A stretch of DNA of 64,000 bases from Isochrysis galbana (lineage: Eukaryota > Haptophyta > Isochrysidales > Isochrysidaceae), in the NCBI GenBank assembly GCA_018136815.1, contig CM030931.1, positions 2,409,801 through 2,473,800 on the forward strand, in the 5' to 3' direction. Under the pieces are notes generated by a model. That model did not search any database. It saw only the letters and a program-made list of their open reading frames with translations, and was not told the DNA's origin. Position 1 is the stretch's first letter. Each line of letters opens with the position of its first letter. Made by a program: the position numbers and the translations under genes. Shown one piece after another: positions 11,091 through 21,600 of the stretch.

Positions 11091-13769
11091 TCACAGCAAG
11101 CTCTCTCGCTGCAAGGCCCGTCTAAGGTCGTGGTAGAAAACGAGGCGCTCCTCTGTCGGAAGAGCATGCACTAGGTGCATGACCCGATCGCGGGAAAGAT
11201 GGCCTATGCAGATTTGGCGAGTGAACGACGGGTAATGAGTTTGACATCCGGGGCGGGCGGGTTTCGAGCGTTAAATGATACAAACAAGCAACGCGATCAA
11301 CCCCATGTCAACGGGCCGTCGAATGAGCACACTACGTGGACGTTCGCCAATGTGAATCGAGATTTCAGAGGTCAACTCACCGGCATTTTGGACGAACGTC
11401 GAGTAATACGTGTAAGTGAAGAGCCCCATGATGAGCTGGCAATCGATTCGATCAAAAACACCACCATGCCCTGGGATGATGGCAGAGAAGTCCTGGACAA
11501 TGTAAGGGAGAAGGAAAGCAAGAGCAAGGGGAGGAGATACTCACGGTTTGAGCTGTGACATGGCTTAGACGCAGCGACATGCTGGCCACGCAGAAGAGTT
11601 CGCCAACGCGGCACGCGAATCCCAGCGCCCGGCACCCGTTGGATGATTGATCGCACGGAATCTTTCTACCCCCCCCCCCCCCCCTTCCTCACCCGCATCC
11701 CAACTTGCAATCCATGGACGAACACGAGAGAATGCATCAAGCACAGAGCACTCACCTTGATTTTATAGGCCCGCTTAATCCCCGAGGCAAAGAATCCACC
11801 GAAGGGCGCGACAAGCGATGCGAAACTGCCAAGGACGAGCCCGTGCATCTGGATGCGCAGCAGCGGCTGTGTGTCACCGAGAACTCGTCGTTGGAATGAA
11901 TCGGCGGTACGAGCGACCGCAGTCGAAAATCCAGCCCCCCATGCGTCCAGGTTAGCAGGAAGAAATGGAGGCGGGGTCTCGCAATCAGAGATCGCGTCGA
12001 AAAGAGACTGGAAGCAAGGCGGATTGCAAGGACAGCACACAGTGAGAACCCAATTCGCAGCAACCTCCAATGCAGACTCGATCAAGTTGGTGCGTGAGGA
12101 GCTTATAGGGACCGGGCTCTAGGCAGAATGTGGCACATTTGTGGCAGGGATGCAATCGTCATGGATTTGGACCAGATAAGTTGCCCGAGGGAGAATTGCG
12201 AGTGATGGCAAGCACCTCGCAAGGGCAGATGGTCGGATGAAAGAAACGAACGAGTAACAAGGGGAAGAAATAGGCAAATATGATGGTGCACACGCCTCCA
12301 CCAAAGAATCCCTCCCATGTCTTGTTTGGCGAAATTGACAGAAATGGGCGGGTGGTAATCCGCTTGCCTGCGCGCGTAGAGGGAAGGGGGTGAGCAGCTC
12401 CTCCGGCGAGTTGAGGCCGACGCGCCGAGATAGCTGAAATCCGGGCAAAGCCACTCAGGATGGACGTTTTGACTGCGAATCGGGTTCGAATCACGTGTGA
12501 AAAGGTAAATTGATTGCTAGCATTCCGGACATCGCAAACATATGGGCGCTAGGGCAGGCTTAGAGGAGGGGACTAACCTAGTGCTAGTCCACAGAAGTAG
12601 GCCATAGAGTCATTGCAGATGACAAGGCCAACGGGATAAAGGAACCAAAATAGGCCATGGAAGATGTTTTGGGTAAACGAGTTCGACTGAGACCATTGCG
12701 ATTGGTAGCATGAGCGCATTTTGGAGGGTGAAGAAAAGTCGCGCAGGGGGAGGGTGAAGAAAAGCCGGGCATGCGGAGCGTAGCCGAAGGTTGCGAGGCT
12801 CCCTCAAGGTGAGGAGTTGTGGTGAGCACGAGCGCTGCTGTCACCTGCACGACAGTGACCACAATGATGGCAATGGTCCACGCGAGTTGGCCCATTTGGT
12901 ACTTGTAGTACCCCTTTTTGAGAGTTAGGACAAACACCATGAGCATAAAGGAGTAGCAGCCCATGGAGATTGCCTGCGGGTGTGAACGGACGAAACGGTG
13001 TGCCTAGATGCAGCGCGCCGCAGCGGCGCTATACGGTGAAAAGATCAGGCCCAGCCCGTACCTCCCGGGCAGTGTGCTGTTGGCTACAGAGCGCGGATCT
13101 CACCTGCACGTAAGGTAGAAACCGCACCAGCTTTGGTGAGCGGATGAGCGAGAGAAGACGCTCGTCTGAGAAGCTCGCGCCATACGAGTAAAGCATGCAG
13201 GTGCCAAACCAGCCCCACTGCGTCGTACGAAAGAGGGGGATCTCGAGCACTGCACGCGTGCGGTACCGCACATTGACGAGTTCCCGAAACATGAGGATCT
13301 GCAGCACGAGCACGACGCCGAGTGTCGTGAGGTGGCCGAGATAGAGGATATAAATGAGCGCGAAGAGAAGCGAGGTGCCAAAGAAGAGTCGCTTCACCAG
13401 CTTTGTCAGCTTGTTCTCCCCAGTGCTGTGCGCTTGGATCGCGCTGTGGTGGGTGGTGGAGCTGTTAGGCTCGAGCTCGGTGTCCGAGCACGCGGCGGCG
13501 TCGACGTCGGTGTCGGTGGCAGTGCTGCTGTCTTCATCGATGGGCGCCGCCGACGGCATCCGCGCCATGTGGCCTCTGCGCCGCAGCGCCGACTCGGTCG
13601 GCGCCATCGACGAGGCCATGTGTGGCCCGGGGGTGGGGGGAGGGGGGGGTTGGGGGATGGGAAGGGGCGACAGCGGGCGGGCAAAGGGGGGGGCGGGGGG
13701 AGGGGGGTGGAATACCGATGGGGGGGGGAAGAGGGGGGAGGGGCGGGGAAGCAGGGGAAGGTCGTCCAT
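11091..13769 (-). CDS. CDS1: CDP-diacylglycerol synthase (phosphatidate cytidylyltransferase)
   Basis: This integral membrane enzyme makes CDP-diacylglycerol from CTP and phosphatidate for phosphatidylinositol, phosphatidylglycerol and cardiolipin synthesis. Seven exons in minus order are proposed: 13769–13104, 12973–12845, 12686–12578, 12367–12216, 12007–11756, 11492–11381 and 11203–11091. Phases agree and the product is 510 residues. Landmarks are [52 protein letters not shown] and the CdsA signature region [18 protein letters not shown], spread over exons 3–6. The last exon gives [18 protein letters not shown], matching the family C-terminus. Several hydrophobic segments follow residue ~130. 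The first 49 residues are proline-rich low complexity; a second ATG at 13622 would give 461 residues, close to animal CDS enzymes, and may be the true start. Confidence 0.92.
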
Positions 13770-14032
13770 CCCGCGCGCGCGGCCGAATTTTGTTGTTGCG
13801 TGCGCGCACCGAGGGAGTTTTCTTGTTGGCCGGCAGGCGGTTGCGCTGTCGACCCGTTTGGGGAGAGGAGCAAGTGGGCGGAGGAGCTCTCTCCCTTCTC
13901 GCGCCGCCTGTCTGTCGCACGCCGCTCGCCCAGAGAGAGAGGGGGGGGGAGTGAGAGAGAGAGAGAGAAAGGGGAGTGGGGAGGGAGAGGGAGAGGGAGG
14001 GAGAGGGAGAGGGAGAGAGAGGAGGAGAGAGG

Positions 14033-14083
<51 letters not shown>

Positions 14084-14089
14084 GACAAC
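13770..14089. promoter_or_regulatory. Shared divergent promoter region with a (GA)n tract
   Basis: Only ~320 bases separate the divergently transcribed CDP-DAG synthase and LC8 dynein light chain genes. From about 13930 to 14081 the plus strand is almost pure GA/GGGA, ending nine bases before the LC8 ATG, so the tract lies in its 5' UTR or core promoter. No TATA box is evident. Confidence 0.6.
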
Positions 14090-15054
14090 ATGGCGGAGAA
14101 GGAGGAGCCCATCAGCGACAAGGAGGCATACGAGAACCTTCGCAAGCAAATGAACTATGCCCTCATCAAGGTGCAACGCGCCCGCCGGCTCGGTGCTTGG
14201 TCATGCAAGACAACTGATGCAAGCACCACTCCGACGCGGATAGGAAGCTCCCTGCTGGCCTGCCAAGCTGGCTAACTCAGCCAAGGACCAGTCTTATCGG
14301 AGCTCCCTGCTTGCGAGATAGATGGGCTCACTCAGTACATTTGATGCGCCCTACTGCTCTTGTGCAGAACTGCGATATGAACGAAGAAATGCGTCAGGAT
14401 TGTGTTGATCTCGTGATCACTGCGTGCGAACGCTATGCGGGGAACTTCGAGGTGAGTGACATCAGCACTATATGTGCACACCTGATGTCGCTGTACGGCG
14501 ATGTGGGTGTGAATTTGCGGCGTGCCCTTGATCCGATGAGAAGGCTTCTTTCCATCGATCCCACGCCCACTGGCTGGTCGCCACTCTCAGATGGCTGCGA
14601 GGCTGGTTAAGGAGACCATGGACAAGAAATACAATGAATCGTGGGTGGTGATTATCGGGGAGGGGTTTGGCTTCGAGGTAAGTTTTCATGCAAAGCACCA
14701 AGGGGGTAGCGCACTGCCGGGATCTCTCTCCTTAGGGACCCTTGTTCCATGGAGTTTTCGGAGGTCCCCATCGAGCCCTCTTGCAGTCCATCCACAGACG
14801 GCTTTAGACACCGAAGTCTTCTGCTTTTCTCAGAAAGGGTTTGCTGTTGTTCTTTCCTGAGCGTGGGTGCTGACGGATGGCTTGGGGCTGCTCGGCTTGT
14901 GGCCTTTTGGCATGAAACACCCTGCAGACATGTCTTCACACTCTCTGGATCGCTCGATCAGGTCACTCATGAGGTGAAGCATGTGCTATGGATGTATCTC
15001 AATACGGTCGCCATTCTCTGCTACAAAGCGGGCGCTCGGCAAGCGGGTGCGTGA
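14090..15054 (+). CDS. DYNLL: LC8-type dynein light chain
   Basis: Four exons, all phase 0, are proposed: 14090–14170, 14368–14451, 14591–14677 and 14962–15054, giving 114 residues. The spliced product contains NCDMNEEMRQDCVDLV, KKYNESWVVIIGEGFGFE, then VTHEVKHVLWMYLNTVAILCY. This follows the LC8 pattern of D-M-x-E-E-M, KKYNPTWHCIVGRNFGS and VTHETKHFIYFYLG along its whole length. LC8 proteins are dimeric hubs that bind dynein intermediate chains and many cargo peptides; in flagellates they also sit in axonemal complexes. The ~25-residue N-terminal extension (MAEKEEPISDKEAYENLRK) resembles axonemal LC8-like members more than cytoplasmic LC8. The ATG directly follows a GA tract. Confidence 0.93.
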
Positions 15055-15884
15055 GCTCTGCTAATGGAGTTCGAAGCGACGATCCTCCTAGACCTTTGAA
15101 CTATGACGGACCTTCGATCCGATTGCCCTCCTTGTGCTGCGTGCTGCTACGCACTAGTACTTCATTCTTATCAATTCGCTTCTAACGTACATCCCCAATC
15201 CAATGTATGCCCAAGCACCGCTCTTCTCTTCTCCTGCTCACGACTTCTGGCTTCAAAATTGGCGTGTGTCCGAGGTCTGTTTCATACGACTACGTACCAA
15301 CTACAAACGCGGCGAGGCTAGGAATGCCATACGAGTCTGGCGGTGAGTGTCGGTTGGGATACGTGATGTGTGCCGGGCACGCGAGGGTCTTTGTGTCGGG
15401 CTATATTTGCCACGCAAGAGTCCATTCACACGAGCAAGATCTCTTTCATACGTTTGAGTGGATTGTGGGTTGTGGATTGTGCCTCGGTGGCAAGTGGATT
15501 GTCGTAGGCTCGTAGAATGCACGGCGTGCGGATTGGGCGTTTTCGGTAGAAGGGGCACAATGAAGACTACCGGTAGCTTTAAAGGCACAACGACTTCGCA
15601 GCGTCTGGCGTCTGGAACTAGGTCATACGTCATACTAGCATCTTAAATTTTGTGTGTGTGCCCAGACACCTTGTTTCCAGCTTGAAATCTCTCGCGTTTC
15701 CCTGTGCTATCCCTAGGTTCCCCCCTCCTGGTTTCTTATCCACCCCCACCCCGCCCCGCTTATTTGCATGTGCGTTCCCGCGTTCCTCTCGCTGCTTGGT
15801 GCTTGGACGGACACCTTGCAGGGACTCAAGGGGTACAGACCACCAGCTGACGCTGCTGCTCCGTGGCGAATCCCACCCTGAACA
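15055..15884. other. LC8 3' flank, no gene recognised
   Basis: There is no convincing coding frame or repeat. A short direct repetition of GTGGATTGTGGGTTGTGGATTGTG occurs near 15458–15482. The rest reads as unique spacer. Confidence 0.45.
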
Positions 15885-16200
15885 AGTTGGCCCCACCCTG
15901 AACAAGTTGACTCCACCCACTGAACAAGTTGGCTCCAACTTGAACAAGTTGGCTCCAACCTGAACAAGTTGACTCCACCCACTGAATGCAAGTAAGTTGG
16001 CTCCAACCACCAACCTGAACAAGTTGGCTCCAACCTGAACAATTTGGCTCCACCCACTGAACAAGTTGGCTCCACCCTGAGCACAACTTGGCTCCACCCT
16101 GAGCACAAGTTGGCTCCACCCACTGAACAAGTTGGCTCCACCCACTGAACAAGTTGGCTCCAGCATGAACAGGTTGGCTCCACCCATTGAACAGGTTGCG
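15885..16200. repeat. Minisatellite of ~18–21-bp units (GAACAAGTTGGCTCCAMCC)
   Basis: About fifteen imperfect copies of TGAACAAGTTGGCTCCACCC lie head to tail, with insertions of ACTG or AGCACA between some units. Unit length varies, so there is no single open frame. The array ends where a dispersed-repeat tail (16195–16400) begins. Spacers are neither unique nor of even length, so it is not a CRISPR array. Confidence 0.9.
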
Positions 16201-16400
16201 TAACGGTAAAAACAAACTCAAATCCTCGATTTTCGAGACGAAATTCGGCGAACCCGAACTTGAGCCCAGGGAGAATCCGAATCAGCACGCCTTGCGCGAC
16301 CACGACGGACATAGATAGGAGACGGTACGTAACGAAGAATGCTCGTGCCCATGCCGCGAAGTATTCATGCCCAAAGGTCTGAATACAACAAGGTCGGGCG
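16195..16400 (+). repeat. Dispersed-repeat tail, diverged copy
   Basis: This resembles 2225–2400: TTTCGAGAC…, ACTTGAGCCC…GAGAATCCGAAT, TATTCATGCC and GAATACAACA occur in the same order and spacing. It is more diverged than the copies at 2011–2545 and 30690–30945. Confidence 0.55.
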
Positions 16401-16499
16401 AGGGCGAATCCTGCGAGGGGCGGTGCGCCGCGGCCATCTCAACCTTGGCCGTATTTGTTGTTGTTCGTAGATGATGTAGCTCTACACGTTGCTCCCAAA

Positions 16500-17660
16500 C
16501 TAGCCGCCTTAGGCTGCGGGCAGCTGCCCATTGGCGACCCTGGAGGCTCATGGAGGCCAGCTCAGGGGGCAGAGGAGGCTGGGGCCGGGCCCTGGCCTCC
16601 CCTGCCTCTCCCTCGCTGGCGCTCCTGAGCCACAGGGGCCCCCACGCTGCACCTGTCTGCCTGTCGAACAGGGGGGGAGGAGGGGTTGGAGCAATGGGCT
16701 GGCCACGCCGGGCCAGGATGGGCGAATCAGGCGAGCCTGTCGAACTAAGTTTATACTTGGTTGACCCATGGGGGGGCACGAGCCCCCCCCTCTCTCCACT
16801 CCTCCTCTGCCATGGGGGAGGAACCACCCATCCTCCTGGCACGCCTGATGGCTTGCCAGGAGGCCACTGCCCTACTGACCCACTCCCTTCCCCACAGGCT
16901 CGCCCCATTCGCCCATCCTGGCCCCTCGTGACCAGCCCATTGCTCCAACCCCCCCTCCCCCCTGGTCGACAGGCAGACAGGTGCAGATTGGGGGCCCCAG
17001 AGGCTCAGGAGCGCCAGCGAGGGAGAGGCAGGGGAGGCCAGGGCCCAGTCCCAGCCTCCTCTGCCCCCAGAGCTGGCCTCCAGGAGCCTCCAGGGGTCGC
17101 CAGCGGCAGCTGCAGGCCTGCCGCGGGCGCGCCATCGCGCGTGCCGCAGGAGAGGGGAGAGAGCGCGCGGAGAAGGGGGTGGGCGGAGCGAGAGCTCCGC
17201 TCACCGAAAAATAGGTAAGTCCCGCACCTGTTTACAGGATAAGTCGGGGCTGAGACCGCCGCCCACTCGGAGACACAGGAGGAAGGGGGGGAATGATACC
17301 GGGGGGGGGGCGCGGGCCACCGGACCATATCTAAGCCCTTCACCCCTATCCCCCTAGTAGTGCACGGGGGGAGTCGCCTTATGGCGGGGGGAGAAGGGCC
17401 GGGGAAGTGGGGGTGTAGAAAGTTTCCTACGTGAGTAGAAAGTAGAGGGTCCACGGCCGCGTGTGCGGTGAGACTATTAAAAGGTTTAATTTAATCAGGC
17501 GAGCCTGTCAGTGGGAGAGAGGGTCAACAGGGCAGTGGCCTCCTGGCAAGCCATCAGGCGTGCCAGGAGGATGGGTGGTTCCTCCCCCATGGCAGGGGAG
17601 GAGTGGAGAGAGGGGGGGGCTCGTGCCCCCCCATGGGCGAGCTAAGTATAAACTTAGTTC
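16500..17660 (-). mobile_element. Older AACTAAG retroelement copy, split by a younger one
   Basis: The minus strand starts GAACTAAGTTTATACTTAG near 17660 and runs down to about 17493. It is then interrupted by the plus-strand copy 16742–17492 and resumes at 16741, continuing to about 16500. With the inserted copy removed, the two halves join within AATCAGGCGAGCCTGTC in the order expected from other copies. Confidence 0.75.
16742..17492 (+). mobile_element. AACTAAG retroelement, full copy flanked by a 17-bp target-site duplication
   Basis: This 751-base insertion begins GAACTAAGTTTATACTTGG and ends ATTAAAAGGTTTAATTT. It is flanked by the perfect direct repeat AATCAGGCGAGCCTGTC (16725–16741 and 17493–17509). 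Long variable-length duplications of this sort are typical of target-primed insertion by LINE-type machinery. The body is G/C-rich, contains GGTAAGT…TTTACAGG near 17213, and has no long convincing ORF, so it is probably non-autonomous. About 700 bases are nearly identical to 52795–53550. Confidence 0.85.
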
Positions 17661-18480
17661 GCAAGGAAGGAAACATAGGAGCGACTCATTTGTGACGCGT
17701 GAGCGCAAGGCTGCACGGGAGGAGGGCGCGGGCGGTGTGAGATGGGCATTCTGTGTGCATGTGCACGTGATGAGCCGTGATGAAGAGCGCAGAGCAGAGC
17801 AATAGGTCAGGCCAGAGCTCCAGGGCGGGGCGAGGCATCGCTCAGGACTGACTCAGGATAGGAGGGCGAGAGATGGGTGCACGTTCCGCCGCTAGCAGTG
17901 CCCTTCCCATGCGACTCAGCTCCCGAAGGGCTCAAAGAGTATCACAGTAACAGTAACATGCACAAATGTTACGTATCGAGAGTTAAACTCACTGAGCTCG
18001 CACCGGATTTGGGTTTTGTCTGGCGCCAAGTGCCGCCGGCCATGGTTTTCTTGTTGTAAGGGGAATTTTATTTTTGCGCTCCTGCCTTGGGGCAGCCCAA
18101 ATATCCCGCAAAATATCCTGAATATCCCGCGGGGCGATATCCACCCAAATATCCCGCGGAATATCCTGAATATTTCTGCCTGGCCCTAGCCCTCCGGTAG
18201 CGCGTAGCGCTCGACTCGACATGTCACTGAAGTTGTTGAGTGATTTGGCCATGTGGTCCAGGTCCCACCACTTGGAGGAGCGTGTGGCGCGGTCGGCGGC
18301 CGCTGAGTGGAAGAAAAGATTTTCAACGAATTTGTCGAGTTTATTCGTTGTGGTGTTGTACCCTTGAGCGGCGTCGTCGAGCGCGCTATGGTTGTAGAAC
18401 ATTGAACATTGTAGAAGTTGGGGTGGTCTCTCGGCGGGGGTACCACGTTAGAAATTGTAGTCTTGTAAGAGGTCTTGTGG
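17661..18480. other. Spacer with an unidentified minus-strand frame and AATATCCCGC repeats
   Basis: A minus-strand frame at 17989–18402 (137 codons) contains a plausible protein-like stretch (NKLDKFVENLFFHSAAADRA, then KWWDLDHMAKSLNNFSDMSS), but I cannot place it in a family. Its end is distorted by a short repeat AATATCCCGC / AATATCCTG at 18090–18175. It lies directly downstream (minus sense) of a LINE 5' fragment and may be part of that element. There is no support for an independent gene. Confidence 0.35.
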
Positions 18481-18620
18481 GCTAGCATCCCTAGCCACAT
18501 ACACCGGACGAGCCATGCACCAACCGCGCACACCCCCATCGCGGGGGAGGGGCTCCGTTGCCGATGAGGCACGGTCCCTCAGCACTAGGATTAAACTAGG
18601 ACAACAAGAAAACTCTGACA
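18481..18620 (-). mobile_element. 5' fragment of the LINE family also seen at 43500–45650
   Basis: On the minus strand this reads GTCAGAGTTTTCTTG…, then the block containing CCCCCGCGATGGGGGTGTGC and GGCTCGTCCGGTGTATGTGG. The same blocks are at 45491–45645. A third, partial copy of the AAAACTCTGAC end is at 41880–41945. The fragment ends ~65 bases before the start codon of the LRR–EEP gene, so it sits in that promoter. Confidence 0.65.
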
Positions 18621-18686
18621 CTAACCCCCTTCATTCTTTTTTCTCCTCGGCTGGTCGTGCGGCGGGCCCCCTCCCTGGCGGCTGCG

Positions 18687-21600
18687 ATGTCGAACGAGAC
18701 GGAGGTCTCTTCACCGCCCAGCGGCGCGGCGCTCCTCGAGCTGTATGACGAGACAGTCGACCGGCTGGGACTGCCACGCTGCGAGCCACTCCGCGCGGCG
18801 CTAGCCCAGAGCGCACAGGCACCGCCTGAGGCGCTCCACCTGCACTCAGCATCTCTCGGTGCGTCGGGCGCCCAGGCGCTCGTCCCGCTTCTCTCGCATG
18901 ACAGCGCGCTCGGCGAGCTCCACTTGGACAACAACCAGTTGGGAAACGATGGTGCTTCGCTCCTCGCAGCCGCACTCCTCGACCACCCAGCCCTCTACCG
19001 CCTGTCGCTCGGATACAACGAGATCGGCACGCGTGGGCTCCAGGCACTCAGTGAGCTTGTTGCCTCATCGCCAGCACTCTTCTGCCTCGACCTGTCGGGG
19101 AACAGCTTCTGGTCGCGCCTATCAGTTGTGGTGCCTGCGTCGATGTCGGCTCTGGCGCCACTCGGCCGGGCGCTTGCTGCGTCTAGCTGCAGGCTGCAGC
19201 TGCTCATCCTCGACCAGGTCGATATCGACGTCAAGGGGCTCTGTGCGCTCGCCGAAGGCCTCTCCAATAATACGAGCTTGATGAGCCTTCGGCTTGGCGA
19301 GAATGAGCTCGGCCCTCGTGCCGCAATCGTCCTCGCCGCGATCCTCCGACGCAATCGCACACTTACATCCCTCGACCTCCGCGACAATAAGCTGGGCGAC
19401 ACTGGGGCACAAGTGCGCTCCCATCCGTCCACCCTCTTGCCCTTGCCTGTGGTGGTCCTTGCCTGTGGTGGTCGCTGGATGCCAGGGTTGATGTGTAGCA
19501 TGACAGCTCTTTAGCATCGGGCCTGCACAGAAGAGGGATGTTATTAACATCGAACATCACTCCTGCTAAGGCCTCTTCCGAATCGATGGATAGCCGTTAG
19601 TCCGAAAAAGCCTATCAGAAAATCGTCGTCCCTGGAAGTCGCGTCAGCCAGCCCAGCGTGTCACCTTCTGGCAGTTTGCGCATGCCCACACCCCTAGCAG
19701 GCACTGCTCACTGACTTTTGCACACCCTCACATCTGGCTGGCGCAGGCCCTTGCCTCAGCGCTCGTGATGAACGAAAGCCTTCGCTGCCTCGTCCTCTGG
19801 AACAATCACATCGGCCCCAACGGTGTAATTGCAATGGCAGAACCTCTCGCAGCTGCTGACGCTTCAAGTGCCGACGAGAGGAACACTGCAACAGGATGCA
19901 CAAGCCGCTCCGTCATTGAGATTCTGGATTTAGGCGGCAACAGCATTGGCGTGAGTGGGTTGGAAGCACTGCGGGAGGCGCTCGTTCGCAACCGGACTCT
20001 GCACACCCTTGGCCTAGCCAATTCGCGTCTTGGTGATGCAGGTGGCATTGAGCTAGCTGGGATCGTCGAGGGGAACGCTTACTTACAAAGGCTCGACCTT
20101 CGGCGAAATTCCTTGCAGGTAAACGGCTCCGTGCATGTCTAGCAATTTCACGGGCACGGTGCCACAATACCCTTCCCTCTCCTGTCCTCTGTGCCAATTG
20201 CGGGTCTTTCACCCAGAAATTTCATGGAGGCATTCTATGATTCCCAAGTGCCTTGATTACTGCCTGCAATTTCGCAGGTGGCTGGGCTCATCGCCATCCA
20301 CTTGGCGATGAAGACGAACCATGTGCTGCAAGAGGTTGCGATCGACGTCTCTTCGAGTCGGTTGGCTGAGGAGGAGAAGTTACTACAAGAGTCTTTTGTG
20401 CAGGTGTGGGTTTGCGCAACATCGGCAAGCGTGTTCGTGCTCGGCATGACGGCACGCGCGCCTGCTCTTCTTCACCTCTAGATGTGTTGAAGGCACATGG
20501 TTCATCCTTTGTTGCTACCCAATTATCATGCGCAGGAGATTAAGGACGCGTGCGCCGCGAACCGTCTGGCCGCCAAAAAAGGTTCGAGCCTTGGCGGAAG
20601 TTGGCAAGGGTTGTCTGCCTCATCCCAGGCCAATACGGCGATGGCGGGACACAACCTTACGGGCGCAATCGAACTCCTCTCCAAACTAGGGACTGCCCGT
20701 GCCTCTGTCCTGCCCCCCTGTTCTCCTTGTCAAGGCTCTATATCTGCTCCCGCGCCCACCACTGTATCTGTCGGTGATGCTTGCTATGGCAGCGTTGATG
20801 TCGCTCAGGGGCCCAATGAGGATACCTCTTTGGGGAATTCGGCCACACTGGATGATCTTGCCGGTGTGTCTCCTGGTTCCCATTCTCGTGAGACAGGGCG
20901 CCTCAGTGTGGGTGACGAGTCGAGTGTAAGCTCACATGCGGCGGCTCTCGGTGCCCAACACGACGCGCGACTACGTCAACTGGGCGCCACAGACACGGCA
21001 ATTGCTGTGCCCCTGCTCGGTGCGGGAGAGGCTACTCGCCCTGCCGTCGAGCCTTCACGCTGTGAAACGGGCTGTTTGCGTATCTTGCAATGGAACGTTC
21101 TGGCGCGGGGGCTGGCAGATGATGGGTTTGTCGTGGATGACGTCATTGGAGGAGACAACGCGCCATCGTCTCAACCGACTAACGCAACTAGGCCTGAGGA
21201 CCATGTGGATGCATACTCTCATGTGCACACCAGCCATGCGGAAACGATGGCCTCGCAAAGGCGCAATCTCTTGATAATTCTGGATTCGCAGCGGCGATGG
21301 GCCCGGATTCGACAAGTCATTGCCACGTATGCCCCTGATATCGTCACGCTCCAGGTGCACCCCACTTGCGATGGTGACCTTGAGGGAGGGGCTGCCTTAT
21401 GCCATACATGCCGTTGGGTGGTGATGGGCATTAGCGAAAGCCAATTGTAGTGGTTTGCCCATGCCTTACCCTTCCCATTTCTAGGAGCTGGATTTCATGT
21501 CTGAGGCTGTTCGTAGCTTAAGCGACATGGGTTATGAGTCGGGCTTACCAGGCTCGCCTCCACCAAACTGTTACATACCGCCGCATTGCGCTCTCTCACC

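Noticed and set aside
15885..16200. CRISPR-like array
   Set aside because: Units are degenerate, there are no unique equal-length spacers, and the context is eukaryotic. It is a minisatellite.
17205..17245. Tiny spliceosomal intron in the AACTAAG element (GGTAAGT…TTTACAGG)
   Set aside because: The GT–AG interval is only ~25 bases, too short for splicing. It recurs at 53268–53300 as part of the conserved repeat body, so it is sequence conservation rather than evidence of an intron.
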